Source of the DNA: JADLGL01 sp963667605
GTDB taxonomy: Bacteria > Pseudomonadota > Alphaproteobacteria > Rhizobiales > Kaistiaceae
Assembly (NCBI GenBank): GCA_963667605.2
Contig: CAXXUZ010000003.1
Coordinates: 806,001-870,000, forward strand
Direction: 5' to 3'
DNA: 64,000 bases
Part shown: positions 48,306-57,656 of the stretch, in pieces
How positions within the stretch are numbered: the stretch's first letter is position 1
How the letters are laid out: every line of letters starts with the position of its first letter
Program-made: the position numbers and the translations under genes
The notes under the pieces: model-generated
Databases searched by the model: none
The model's input: only the letters and a program-made list of their open reading frames with translations
Told to the model about the DNA's origin: nothing

Positions 48306-49202
48306 ATGGCTGTCATCTTCGATCACAAGCTCGCCGATCTCCGCCGCCGCCGCGCTTTGGGTATCGGCAATCCGGACGCTGGATTTCTGCTTCAATCGGC
48401 GATCAGCGAATTCGTCGAGCGCCTCTCGGTCGTGCAACGGTCTTTCACGCTTGGCGTCGACCTTTTGACCCCGCTGCCCGATCTCGCCGAGGCCATCGCC
48501 GATACCGGCAAGGTCGAAGGACTGATCCGTCTCGACCGGCTGGGCACAACCAGAGGCAGGACTTCTTTTGCCGTAGCCGACGCCGAAGCAATTCCCTTGG
48601 GGGCCGATAGCGTTGATTTGGTCGTCTCCGCCCTCGGTCTCCAATTCGCCAACGACCTCCCCGGCGCGCTGGCGCAGATCAGATATTCGCTCAAACCGGA
48701 CGGATTGTTCCTGGCGGTATTGATCGGCGGCGAGACCCTGACCGAACTGCGTCAGTCCCTCACTGCCGCCGAAGCTGACTTGCGAGGCGGTGCATCACCG
48801 AGAGTTGCTCCCCTTGCCGGGGTCCGGGAAATCGGTGCCCTGCTGCAACGTGCCGGTTTCGCCCTGCCTGTTGCCGATCAGGATCGGATCATGGTGCGCT
48901 ACCGCCACATCGTCGCGCTACTGCACGATCTGAGAGCGATGGGCGCCACCAATGCGTTGGTCGAAGGTGATCGTCGACCCCTGACCCGTACGATACTCGA
49001 TCGGGCGAGCGAGATTTATGCCGAGCGTTTCGCCGACGCGGACGGCAAGATCCGCGCGACCTTCGATCTTGTATGGCTGTCCGGATGGGCGCCGCATGAA
49101 AGCCAGCAGCAACCGTTGGCGCCGGGATCGGCCAAGGTCCGGCTCGCTGACGCACTCGGTGTCAGCGAACGTCCCGCCGGCGACAAGGCGGGACCGCGTT
49201 AG
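48306..49202 (+). CDS. NDUFAF5/BioC-like SAM-dependent methyltransferase
   Basis: 298 residues from ATG 48306. The start (VIFDHKLADLRRRRALG) is typical of this alphaproteobacterial family. The Rossmann part has FAVADAEAIPLGADSVDLVV, SALGLQFANDLPGALAQIRY, LKPDGLFLAVLIGGETLTEL and later ASEIYAERFADADGKIRATF. The usual GxGxG glycine motif is weak. Relatives modify a complex I subunit or act near ubiquinone or biotin pathways; the exact substrate is not determined. Confidence 0.85.
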   Translation: MAVIFDHKLADLRRRRALGIGNPDAGFLLQSAISEFVERLSVVQRSFTLGVDLLTPLPDLAEAIADTGKVEGLIRLDRLGTTRGRTSFAVADAEAIPLGADSVDLVVSALGLQFANDLPGALAQIRYSLKPDGLFLAVLIGGETLTELRQSLTAAEADLRGGASPRVAPLAGVREIGALLQRAGFALPVADQDRIMVRYRHIVALLHDLRAMGATNALVEGDRRPLTRTILDRASEIYAERFADADGKIRATFDLVWLSGWAPHESQQQPLAPGSAKVRLADALGVSERPAGDKAGPR

Positions 49203-49203
49203 A

Positions 49204-49434
49204 TTACGGGTTGAGGATGATAATGGGCTCGGTGTTGCCGACGGGGATGATCACTTCGGTGGTCACCTCATCAATGCCGTAGCCGGAGGTGGCCACTGGT
49301 GAGGCATCGGACAATTGCGCGAGATAGATGGCCGCTACTCCGAGCAACGCAACCAGCAGCGGAAGAAAGATCAAGACGCCGCCGGGTTTCCGCGCCGATA
49401 AAGTGGCCTCACCAAGACCTTCACGCACTGACAT
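49204..49434 (-). CDS. Small single-pass membrane protein
   Basis: 76 residues from ATG 49434 with GGAG 6 bases upstream. One transmembrane helix (GGVLIFLPLLVALLGVAAIYLAQ) is followed by a short external tail (EVTTEVIIPVGNTEPIIIL). It converges on the methyltransferase with one base between the stops. Unknown function. Confidence 0.65.
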   Translation of the reverse strand: MSVREGLGEATLSARKPGGVLIFLPLLVALLGVAAIYLAQLSDASPVATSGYGIDEVTTEVIIPVGNTEPIIILNP

Positions 49435-49499
49435 GTCCGACTCCAATCAACACACCAACTACCCGGCCGTGGCCGGTCGCGGCCAAAATCGATCATTTT

Positions 49500-49901
49500 T
49501 CACAAAGATTGAGTTAACGCTGCGACCAAAGGAACATCGGCGGACGGCATCGGATAGTCGCCGAGGCGGGAGGGGCGGACCCATTTCAGCGCCTGACCCT
49601 CGAGGGGACGTGGAATCCCAGTCCACCGGCGGAGGATGAACAGCGGCATCAGCAAATGAAAGTCGCCATAATCATGACTGACGAAACTGAGCGGCGACAG
49701 GCACCGCGCCCCGACCTCGATTCCCAGTTCCTCATCGAGCTCGCGGATCAACGCCATCTCGGGAGTTTCACCGTCCTCGACCTTGCCGCCGGGAAACTCC
49801 CACAGGCCCGACATCTCTCTGCCTTCGGGACGCTGACAGATCAGAACCCGCCCATCGGCATCGATCATTGCGCCGGCGGCAACGAGCAATAGATTGGTCA
49901 C
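49500..49901 (-). CDS. mutT: NUDIX hydrolase, MutT-like (8-oxo-dGTP diphosphatase)
   Basis: 133 residues. The complete NUDIX box is GKVEDGETPEMALIRELDEE followed by LG. It starts at a GTG overlapping the argJ stop (GTGA); the family N-terminus VTNLLLVAAGAMIDADGRVL fits. It removes oxidised nucleotides from the pool, preventing mutations. Co-transcribed with argJ. Confidence 0.92.
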   Translation of the reverse strand: MTNLLLVAAGAMIDADGRVLICQRPEGREMSGLWEFPGGKVEDGETPEMALIRELDEELGIEVGARCLSPLSFVSHDYGDFHLLMPLFILRRWTGIPRPLEGQALKWVRPSRLGDYPMPSADVPLVAALTQSL

Positions 49902-51127
49902 GTTCGATAGTCGGTGTTGATAGTGATATAGTCGTGGGTCAGGTCGCAGGTCCAAACCCGATCGCGGCCGGTACCGAGTCCGATATCGACCCGGATCACC
50001 AGTTCGGCGTTCTCCATATAGGCGGCAAGTTCGGCCTCCGAATAATCGGGGTCGCGCTCGCCGTCCCTGGCTACTCGATGCGAGCCGAACCAAATCGCCA
50101 ATAGGTCGCGATCGGCTGGCTCGCCGGCTTTGCCGACAGCCATCACCACCCGCCCCCAATTGGCATCTTCTCCGGCAATCGCCGTCTTGACCAGGGGCGA
50201 ATTGGCGATCGACATCGCAATTCGTCGGGCGGAAACATCTGAGGTCGCGCCGGCGACCTCGATCTCGACGAATTTCGTCGCGCCCTCACCATCGCGCACG
50301 ACCTGCCGCGCCAAATCGAGCACCAGCCCATCAACCCGGTGGCGAAACTCCGCCAAACGGGGATCAGACGCGCTTTCGATCATTTCCATTTCCGCGGCGC
50401 CGGTGGCCACGAACAGGACAGTGTCGGAGGTAGACGTATCGCCATCAACGGTGATCGCATTGAAGCTGACCTTCACCGCGGCCGACAGAATGTCCCGCAG
50501 CGCCGTGGCAGCGATCGGCGCGTCGGTGGCAATGAAGCTTAATATCGTCGCCATGTCCGGGGCGATCATCCCCGAGCCTTTGGCGATGCCGTTAATCCTG
50601 ACCGCAACCTCACCGATCTTGGCCGTCGCCGTCGCCCCCTTGGCGAAGGTATCGGTGGTCATTATCGCGCCCGCTGCTGATTCCCAAAGCTCCGCCTTGG
50701 CGTCGTGCACCATGTCGTCGACGACGGCGGAAAACTTTTCCGCCGGCAGCGGCTCTCCGATCACCCCGGTCGAAGCGAGCAACACATCCTCGGCATCACA
50801 ACCCAGTGCGAGCGCGACCGATTCGGCCGAAAGCTGCACGGCTTGGCGACCGCGCCGCCCGGTGAAGGCGTTGGCATTGCCGGAATTCACCAGCACCGCC
50901 CGGGCGCGGCCCCGTGGCAACATCTTGCGGCACCATTCGACCGCCGCGGAAGGACATTTCGATTGCGTCAATACGCCGGCCGCTTGGGTGCCCTCGTCCA
51001 GCACCATCAACAGCACATCTTCGCGACCTTGGTGCTTAATACCCGCCGCCGCGGTCATCAATCTGACCCCGGCAACCGGCGGCAGCAATGGGAACGACGC
51101 CGGTGCGAGGGGCGAGACTTTTCCCAT
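49898..51127 (-). CDS. argJ: Bifunctional glutamate N-acetyltransferase / ornithine acetyltransferase
   Basis: A 409-residue ArgJ. The self-cleavage site is in AKGSGMIAPDMATILSFIA, with nucleophile Thr194. NSGNANAFTGRRG and TTDTFAKGA are also conserved. It is cut into alpha and beta chains and recycles the acetyl group in arginine biosynthesis from N-acetylornithine to glutamate. The parvulin gene lies upstream and mutT overlaps its end. Confidence 0.95.
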   Translation of the reverse strand: MGKVSPLAPASFPLLPPVAGVRLMTAAAGIKHQGREDVLLMVLDEGTQAAGVLTQSKCPSAAVEWCRKMLPRGRARAVLVNSGNANAFTGRRGRQAVQLSAESVALALGCDAEDVLLASTGVIGEPLPAEKFSAVVDDMVHDAKAELWESAAGAIMTTDTFAKGATATAKIGEVAVRINGIAKGSGMIAPDMATILSFIATDAPIAATALRDILSAAVKVSFNAITVDGDTSTSDTVLFVATGAAEMEMIESASDPRLAEFRHRVDGLVLDLARQVVRDGEGATKFVEIEVAGATSDVSARRIAMSIANSPLVKTAIAGEDANWGRVVMAVGKAGEPADRDLLAIWFGSHRVARDGERDPDYSEAELAAYMENAELVIRVDIGLGTGRDRVWTCDLTHDYITINTDYRT

Positions 51128-51156
51128 CTCGTTCGCCGGACCGGCTGCTCCCCTGG

Positions 51157-52302
51157 CTAATCGCCCGCCGGGAGCACTGGCCCTGGGGCCACCGGCCCCA
51201 CGGCCGCTGGAGCCTCGCCCGCCGGAGCTTCGGCGGCCGGTGCCTCTGCCGGCGCTGCTTCGTCGGCCAGGATCTCGATCACCTCGGGCACGATCTCGAC
51301 CACAGCATCCTCTCTGAGCGCTGCCATCGCGTCAGCATAAGCTTGGTTGATTAGACCTTGCGTGAGTGCCTCGCGCAGTTCGTCGAACGGCGGCGGCGGC
51401 CGCAAGCGGCGCTCATCGATTTTGATCACATGCCAGGACTCGCCAAGCGGAATCGGCACCTGGAACACCGTCCCCGGCTCGATCAGGAATACGACATCGT
51501 CGAACTCCTGGATCAATTCACCCTGCGCCCAAAACCCGCCGAGCAGGCCGCCATCCGCTCCGGTCTGTAAATCCAAGGAGAGGTCCCGCGCCAACGTCTC
51601 GAAGTCTTCGCCTGCGTTCAGTCGCAGAAGAATGTCATTCGCCTCGGCTTCGGTCTCGACCATGATGTGCCTAATCTGAACTTCCTGCGGCAAGGTCATG
51701 AGCGCCACCGCGTCATTATAGGCGGCAAGGACGGTCTCCTCGGTCACCAACGGCACGATGACGCCCGCGACATATTCCTCGCGCAAAGCCTGTTCCTTCA
51801 CCGCCTCTATATTGGCGATGAACTGAGGCGTTTGATCCAGCTCCAGCTCCCGCGCCGCAGCGACGGCGAGCTTGAAATCGACTGCCACGTCGATCAACAA
51901 CGCTCGCCATTCCTCCTGCCGATATTGGAACAGCGCCTCCCCGATCAATTGAGCCATCTGAGCCAGATCTGCCTCGGTGATCGGGATGCCATTGACGGTG
52001 GCAACCACGGTATCGGGGCCGATCTCCTCCGGCGCGGCAGGCTCTTCGCCCGCGACTGCAGGATCGGCGGGCTCCTCGCCCGCTATGGCAGGCTCCGGTT
52101 CAGCCGGTGCAGCAGGCTCGGCCGGTGCAGCAGGCTCGGCCGGTGCAGCAGGCTCGCCCGGTGCGGCAGGCTCGGCGGCCGGATCCGGGGCTTGCGCGAT
52201 CGCTGGCGCCGAGACCACGACCAAGCCCAACAGTACTGCCAGGACCGCAAGGATCCGCAGGCCTCGGCGAAGATCACCGAAACCAAGGGTCGCAAATGTC
52301 AT
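51157..52302 (-). CDS. Periplasmic peptidyl-prolyl isomerase, PpiC/parvulin type
   Basis: 381 residues: an N-terminal hydrophobic export signal (ILAVLAVLLGLVVVSAPAIA), an Ala/Pro/Glu-rich tandem-repeat linker (repeating EPAAPA), a SurA-like helical N-domain (VVATVNGIPITEADLAQMAQ), then one parvulin domain (QIRHIMVETEAEANDILLRL to GGLLGGFWAQGELIQEFDDV). The C-terminus is again Ala/Pro-rich. It helps fold exported proteins. Divergent from secA. Confidence 0.93.
   Translation of the reverse strand: MTFATLGFGDLRRGLRILAVLAVLLGLVVVSAPAIAQAPDPAAEPAAPGEPAAPAEPAAPAEPAAPAEPEPAIAGEEPADPAVAGEEPAAPEEIGPDTVVATVNGIPITEADLAQMAQLIGEALFQYRQEEWRALLIDVAVDFKLAVAAARELELDQTPQFIANIEAVKEQALREEYVAGVIVPLVTEETVLAAYNDAVALMTLPQEVQIRHIMVETEAEANDILLRLNAGEDFETLARDLSLDLQTGADGGLLGGFWAQGELIQEFDDVVFLIEPGTVFQVPIPLGESWHVIKIDERRLRPPPPFDELREALTQGLINQAYADAMAALREDAVVEIVPEVIEILADEAAPAEAPAAEAPAGEAPAAVGPVAPGPVLPAGD
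52085..52175. repeat. Short tandem repeat coding the EPAAPA linker
   Basis: An 18-bp unit (GGCTCGGCCGGTGCAGCA type) is repeated about four times inside the parvulin gene and encodes the Pro/Ala/Glu linker. Such repeats can change length by slippage without breaking the frame. Confidence 0.8.
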
Positions 52303-52390
52303 AAGACGCTCCCATATTCCAAACCTGTCGAGCGATCATAGGCTGGCCAAGACAGCCACAAATCGGCCGAAAACGCTCGCTGACGCCACG

Positions 52391-52420
52391 TTGACAACAA
52401 AACGCCCCCCTCTTATCTCT
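52391..52420 (+). promoter_or_regulatory. secA: Possible secA promoter
   Basis: TTGACA (52391-52396) is a perfect -35 element. A weak -10 candidate (TTATCT, 52413-52418) follows at 16 bases. It lies in the 240-base gap between the divergent parvulin gene and secA. The -10 match is poor, so this is tentative. Confidence 0.35.
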
Positions 52421-52543
52421 CTCCCAGCTTGGCGTCCACAGCGTACTGATCCAAGGCAGAAGGCTGGTCGCGCTCAGTTGCGAACCGGCAAGCCTGTTGG
52501 TATCGCCATTCGGTCGGATCATCGCCGCTCATCAAGGATCATC

Positions 52544-55294
52544 ATGGCCAGTATCGGCTCTATTACCCGCAAAATATTCGGCACCGCGAATGACCGACGA
52601 ATTCGTGGCTATGGCCCGATCGTCGAGGCCATCAACGCGCTCGAACCGGACATTGAGAAGCTGTCCGATGATAAATTGCGCGCCCGAACCGATCACTTCA
52701 AGCAGGAATTGGCGGGCGGCAAGAAACTGAAGGACTTGCTGGCGCCGGCCTTCGCCACCGTTCGCGAAGCGGCCAAACGAACCCTCGGTCAACGTCATTT
52801 CGACGTTCAGATGATGGGCGGCATTGTCCTCGATGAAGGCGCGATCGCCGAGATGAAGACCGGCGAGGGTAAGACCCTGGTGGCGACTTTGGCGGTCTAT
52901 CTCAACGCCCTCGAGGGCAACGGCGTCCATGTCATCACCGTCAACGATTATCTCGCCCAGCGAGATTCGGAATGGATGGGCCAGATCTATCAATTTCTTG
53001 GCATGCGCGTGGGCGTGATCGTCCATGGCCTCGCCGACGCCGAAAGGAAGGAAGCTTACGCCGCCGATATCACCTACGGCACCAACAACGAATTCGGCTT
53101 CGATTATCTGCGCGACAACATGAAATACGAACTTAGCGCGATGGTGCAGCGCGGCCACCATTTCGCAATCGTTGATGAGGTCGACTCGATCCTGATCGAC
53201 GAAGCCCGAACACCGTTGATCATCTCCGGTCCGCTCGACGACCGCTCGGAACTCTACAGCACAATCGACGCCTTCATCCCCGAACTCGCCGATGAAGATT
53301 TCGAGATCGACGAGAAGCTGAAATCAGTGACGTTCACCGAAATTGGCAATGAGAGGCTCGAAGAGCTTCTCGCCAAGGCGGACCTGTTGAAGGGCGAGTC
53401 CCTTTACGACATCGAGAATGTGACTGTCGTCCATCACATCAATCAGGCGCTGCGCGCTCATAAGCTGTTTGTGCGCGACAAGGATTACATCGTCCGCGAC
53501 GACGAGGTGATTATCATCGACGAATTCACCGGACGGATGATGCCCGGGCGGCGCTATTCCGAAGGATTACACCAAGCGCTCGAGGCCAAGGAACACACCA
53601 AGATTCAGCCAGAAAATCAGACCCTGGCTTCGGTTACTTATCAGAACTATTTCCGCATGTATGACAAGCTCGCCGGCATGACCGGCACCGCCGTGACCGA
53701 GGCGGAGGAGTTCGGCAATATCTACGGTCTCTCGGTGGTCGAAGTCCCGACCAATGTCGACGTGAATCGTGCCGACGACAATGATGAGGTGTATCGCACC
53801 GCGACCGAAAAATTTGCAGCGATCATCGCGCTGGTCAAGGAGTGCCAGGAGCGCGGGCAGCCGGTTCTGGTCGGAACCACTTCGATCGAAAAATCCGAAG
53901 TGCTGTCGGAAACCCTGAAGAAGGACAAGATCAAGCATCAGGTGCTGAACGCCCGCTACCACGAGCAAGAGGCCTTCATCATCGCCCAGGCGGGTGTGCC
54001 CGGCACGGTGACAATCGCCACCAATATGGCCGGCCGTGGCACCGATATTCAGCTCGGCGGCAACCCCGACATGCGCATCCTTCACGAACTGGGCGAGATG
54101 CCTGAGGGTCCCGAGCGCAAGGCCAAGGATGATGCGATCCGGGTCGAGGTCAACGAACTCAAGGAGAAGGCTAAGGCAGCCGGTGGCCTTTACGTCATCG
54201 GCACCGAGCGTCATGAGAGCCGCCGCATCGACAACCAGCTCCGCGGCCGATCGGGCCGGCAGGGCGACCCCGGCCATTCGCATTTCTTCCTTTCACTACA
54301 GGACGATCTGATGCGGATCTTCGTGCTCGAACGGATGGACGGAATGCTGCAGAAACTGGGTCTCAAGGAAGGCGAGGCCATCGTCCATCCTTGGATTGAT
54401 CGGGCGCTGCAGAAGGCGCAGCAAAAGGTCGAAGCTCGCCATTTCGACATCCGCAAGAACCTTCTGAAGTTCGACGATGTGATGAATGACCAACGCAAGG
54501 TCATTTTCGAGCAGCGGATCGAGTTGATGTCGGACGAAAATGTTAGCGAGACGATCGCTGACATGCGCCATGAAGTGATCGACGATCTCGTTGCCCGGAA
54601 CATTCCCGAGCGCGCCTATCCGGAGCAATGGGATGTCGACACGCTGGCGCAAGAGGTGAAAGAAACCCTCAAGCTCGACCTCCCGATTCAAGATTGGGCG
54701 AAAGAAGAAGGGATCGCCGACGAGGAGGTCCAGGAGCGTATCGTCAAGGCCGCCGATGAGGGGGCGGCAGCGCGGGTGGCGCTGGTCACTCCGGAGGTAA
54801 TGCATAAGTTGGAAAAGGCGATCCTGCTGCAAACGCTGGATCATGTTTGGCGCGAGCATCTATCGACGCTGGATCATCTTCGCCAGGTAGTCGGCTTCCG
54901 CGGATACGCCCAGCGCGATCCCCTGAACGAATACAAAACCGAGGCGTTCGAGCTTTTCGAGACACTGTTGTCCGATCTCCGCCGCACCGTAACCGGGCAA
55001 TTGGCGCGGGTCGAGATCGTGCAGCGGCCACTTGAATTGCCGCCAGAGGGCAATGTCCGGCAGTTCCAGGCAACCCATATCGACCCGGTGACCGGCGAGA
55101 ACGAATTGGCCGATGCACCGAGCCTAGCGCCGCAGCGCGCCGACAATGGCCGTTTGGCGCTGGCGGCCGGAGCGGCGAGGCGGCCGGCGCTCGACCCCAA
55201 CGACACCTCGACATGGGGCAAGATTCCGCGCAACGCTCCCTGCCCTTGCGGCTCGAGTAAGAAGTTCAAGCACTGCCACGGCCAGCTGGTCTGA
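52544..55294 (+). CDS. secA: Preprotein translocase ATPase SecA
   Basis: A 916-residue SecA. It starts ASIGSITRKIFGTANDRRIR after AAGGA. It has Walker A MKTGEGKTLVATL, the DEAD-like VDEVDSILIDEARTPLIISG, GRGTDIQLGGN and RGRSGRQGDPG of the second ATPase fold, and a zinc-binding C-terminus CPCGSSKKFKHCHG that contacts SecB. It drives protein export through SecYEG. Monocistronic by appearance. Confidence 0.97.
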   Translation: MASIGSITRKIFGTANDRRIRGYGPIVEAINALEPDIEKLSDDKLRARTDHFKQELAGGKKLKDLLAPAFATVREAAKRTLGQRHFDVQMMGGIVLDEGAIAEMKTGEGKTLVATLAVYLNALEGNGVHVITVNDYLAQRDSEWMGQIYQFLGMRVGVIVHGLADAERKEAYAADITYGTNNEFGFDYLRDNMKYELSAMVQRGHHFAIVDEVDSILIDEARTPLIISGPLDDRSELYSTIDAFIPELADEDFEIDEKLKSVTFTEIGNERLEELLAKADLLKGESLYDIENVTVVHHINQALRAHKLFVRDKDYIVRDDEVIIIDEFTGRMMPGRRYSEGLHQALEAKEHTKIQPENQTLASVTYQNYFRMYDKLAGMTGTAVTEAEEFGNIYGLSVVEVPTNVDVNRADDNDEVYRTATEKFAAIIALVKECQERGQPVLVGTTSIEKSEVLSETLKKDKIKHQVLNARYHEQEAFIIAQAGVPGTVTIATNMAGRGTDIQLGGNPDMRILHELGEMPEGPERKAKDDAIRVEVNELKEKAKAAGGLYVIGTERHESRRIDNQLRGRSGRQGDPGHSHFFLSLQDDLMRIFVLERMDGMLQKLGLKEGEAIVHPWIDRALQKAQQKVEARHFDIRKNLLKFDDVMNDQRKVIFEQRIELMSDENVSETIADMRHEVIDDLVARNIPERAYPEQWDVDTLAQEVKETLKLDLPIQDWAKEEGIADEEVQERIVKAADEGAAARVALVTPEVMHKLEKAILLQTLDHVWREHLSTLDHLRQVVGFRGYAQRDPLNEYKTEAFELFETLLSDLRRTVTGQLARVEIVQRPLELPPEGNVRQFQATHIDPVTGENELADAPSLAPQRADNGRLALAAGAARRPALDPNDTSTWGKIPRNAPCPCGSSKKFKHCHGQLV

Positions 55295-55453
55295 TGGCGC
55301 GCAGAAGCGAGCGTAGCCTGCGGCCCAGTTTTGTCGGTCGCCAACTTGGCTCAGGTCCTTCGGCAGGCCCCCACGTTGACCACCTCTGCGCTAGGATAAT
55401 CCAACGGCGGTTGCGCACGGGCCCCCCCGGGCGGCCTCCAGCGCATTCGCTAT

Positions 55454-56476
55454 TCATCGTGTAAAGAACCGATCAAAGATCATTTGTGTCACCGGGTCCG
55501 GATCCTGCTCGCCCGCGGCGTTGGCGGTGAGGTCGACGGGTTCGGCCGGAGCAATGAAAGCGGCGACTAGCAGCGTTGCCGGTCCATCGCCCCGTTCGTT
55601 CGCAACGACGATCCCGGCCTCGGCTTGAAGCTCCGCCAGTGCGATCTGAAACGCCTCCTCATCCGCCTCCTGTTTCGCCGTTAGCGGCGCCAGAATATCT
55701 TCCGGGATGCGATAATCGGGACAGGCTTCGGTCGCGATGAAGGCGGCGCCGTCGGCCTCGGCGTTGAAGACATAACGTAACTCGCAAACCTCGATGTCCG
55801 GCACTCTCCGCGTCACCTCGAAATGATCATAGCCTTCCTTCAGCATCAGCCAGAACGGCATGTTGGGATCACCCCAATGACTAGCGAAGTTCTCCGGCGT
55901 CATCCGGAATGGAAAGGCATGAACATTGAAGGAGCGCTGGCCGCCGCGGAAGGCCTCTCGGGCGAGCGCGTAGATGATTTCGACCGTCTCGTCGGTCATC
56001 GCATAACAGCCCGCCGAAGAGCAGGCGCCATGCACCATGAGATTGGACCCGGTTCGGCCGAGCGCCTGATCGAAGACGTTGGGATAGCCGATGTTGAATG
56101 AGAGGTGATAGGACGAGTTTGGGTTCATCTGCGCCTGGCCAACAGTGTAGAAACCCTCCGGCGCCTGGCGATCGCCTTCGGCGAACTTCGGCCCTAGTAC
56201 GCCCGACCAGGCGCAGATCTCGTAGGAATCAAGCAGCGCATAGGTGTCGTCGGGCCTCCGCTTCCACAGTTCGAACTCTTCCTCTTCCTTGAATATCCGG
56301 ACGTAGATCGGCGACGCCGGGGTTGAGCCGATCGCTGTAACCTGGCGCATGACCTCATTGGGTATCGGCGCCAAGTCAGCCGGCAGGCCGCCTACTTGGC
56401 AAGCGCTGAGCAGCCCCGCGGCAGCCAAGACGAGTGCGACGCGTCCTCCCATTTGACGAAACGGCATGACTGGCAT
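55454..56476 (-). CDS. L,D-transpeptidase (YkuD) family lipoprotein
   Basis: 340 residues. ATG at 56476 has an AGGG site 5 bases upstream and starts a lipoprotein signal (ALVLAAAGLLSAC, lipid-bearing Cys26). The YkuD catalytic motif HGACSSAGCYAMTD gives His149 and Cys157. The preceding LDSYEICAWSGVLGPK and GDRQAPEGFYTVG are typical of the YafK-like subgroup. It probably cross-links or anchors peptidoglycan. Downstream of accA on the same strand. Confidence 0.92.
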   Translation of the reverse strand: MPVMPFRQMGGRVALVLAAAGLLSACQVGGLPADLAPIPNEVMRQVTAIGSTPASPIYVRIFKEEEEFELWKRRPDDTYALLDSYEICAWSGVLGPKFAEGDRQAPEGFYTVGQAQMNPNSSYHLSFNIGYPNVFDQALGRTGSNLMVHGACSSAGCYAMTDETVEIIYALAREAFRGGQRSFNVHAFPFRMTPENFASHWGDPNMPFWLMLKEGYDHFEVTRRVPDIEVCELRYVFNAEADGAAFIATEACPDYRIPEDILAPLTAKQEADEEAFQIALAELQAEAGIVVANERGDGPATLLVAAFIAPAEPVDLTANAAGEQDPDPVTQMIFDRFFTR

Positions 56477-56591
56477 TGGTCCCTGTCGTCTCCCGCTGAA
56501 AGGGCTCCCCTTCGTGGGGGTGCCGAAAGAATCGCGGCAACTTGATTGACGAGCCGTTAAGGCTGCGCTCGCAAGCCAGCGCGGCCAAGCC

Positions 56592-57545
56592 TCAAAGAGT
56601 GCTGCCAATCGCTAAATACTTGTCCTTGCGGCGTTGCTGGACTTCGGCCGGTGGCATGCCCTCAAACTCGGCCAACGCCGCGGCGATGGCGTCTCCCGTG
56701 GCCCGGATCGTATCTTCCGGCGCGCGATGGGCGCCGCCCACCGGCTCCTTGATGATCTGATCGATCACTCCGAAGCGGAGAAGATCCTGGGCCGTGATCT
56801 TCATATTGGTGGCCGCATCCCGGGCCCTGGTCGAATCGTGCCATAGAATCGATGCTGAGGCTTCGGGCGACGCAACGGTGTAGATCGAATGCTCCAGCAT
56901 CAGCACCCGATTGGCGACCGCGATCGCGATCGCACCCCCTGAGCCGCCCTCGCCGATTACCACCGCGACATTGGGAACGCTGAGTGAAAGGCAGGCGTCG
57001 ATCGACCGCGCAATCGCCTCGGCTTGGCCGCGTTCCTCCGCGCCGATGCCAGGATAAGCACCCGAGGTGTCGACCAAAGATATCAACGGTAGGTCGAAGC
57101 GGTTGGCGAGATCCATGATCCGCACCGCCTTACGATAACCCTCAGGCCGCGGCATGCCAAAATTGTGCCGTATCCGACTCTCGGTGTCGCTCCCCTTTTC
57201 TTGGCCGAGTATCGCCACCGGCCGGCCTCGGAACCGACCGAAACCGGCAATCATCGCTTGGTCCTCGCCGAACTTCCGATCACCGGCGAGCAGGATGAAT
57301 TCCTCGATCAGGCCCTTGAGATAGTCGACGACATGTGGTCGATCCGGATGGCGAGCCACCTGAGTCTTCTGCCATGGCGTTAGCTTGGCGTAGATCTCGG
57401 TCAGGGCCTGGTTGGCCCTTGCCTCCATCCCGCTGATCTCCTCTTCCACTGTGATCGCATCGCCATCGGTACTCAGCGATCGGAGTTCCTGAACTTTGCC
57501 TTGGAGATCGGCGACCGGCTTCTCGAAGTCGAGATAAGTCCTCAT
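56592..57545 (-). CDS. accA: Acetyl-CoA carboxylase carboxyltransferase subunit alpha
   Basis: A 317-residue AccA: YLDFEKPVADLQGKVQELR, ARHPDRPHVVDYL, GDRKFGEDQAMIAGF, SLVDTSGAYPGIGAEERGQA and VVIGEGGSGGAIAIAVANRV. It joins AccD to move the carboxyl group from biotin to acetyl-CoA, the first step of fatty-acid synthesis. It is 111 bases after xerD on the same strand. Confidence 0.96.
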   Translation of the reverse strand: MRTYLDFEKPVADLQGKVQELRSLSTDGDAITVEEEISGMEARANQALTEIYAKLTPWQKTQVARHPDRPHVVDYLKGLIEEFILLAGDRKFGEDQAMIAGFGRFRGRPVAILGQEKGSDTESRIRHNFGMPRPEGYRKAVRIMDLANRFDLPLISLVDTSGAYPGIGAEERGQAEAIARSIDACLSLSVPNVAVVIGEGGSGGAIAIAVANRVLMLEHSIYTVASPEASASILWHDSTRARDAATNMKITAQDLLRFGVIDQIIKEPVGGAHRAPEDTIRATGDAIAAALAEFEGMPPAEVQQRRKDKYLAIGSTL

Positions 57546-57656
57546 TCACATCCTCGCCGAAACACACTCGGCCAGCTCCCGTCGCAGGCGTTGAGACTGG
57601 CGTCCAGCCCTCTAAGTGTCAAGCACAGCTTGGTTTTTCCCCTGTCGCCAGCGCAA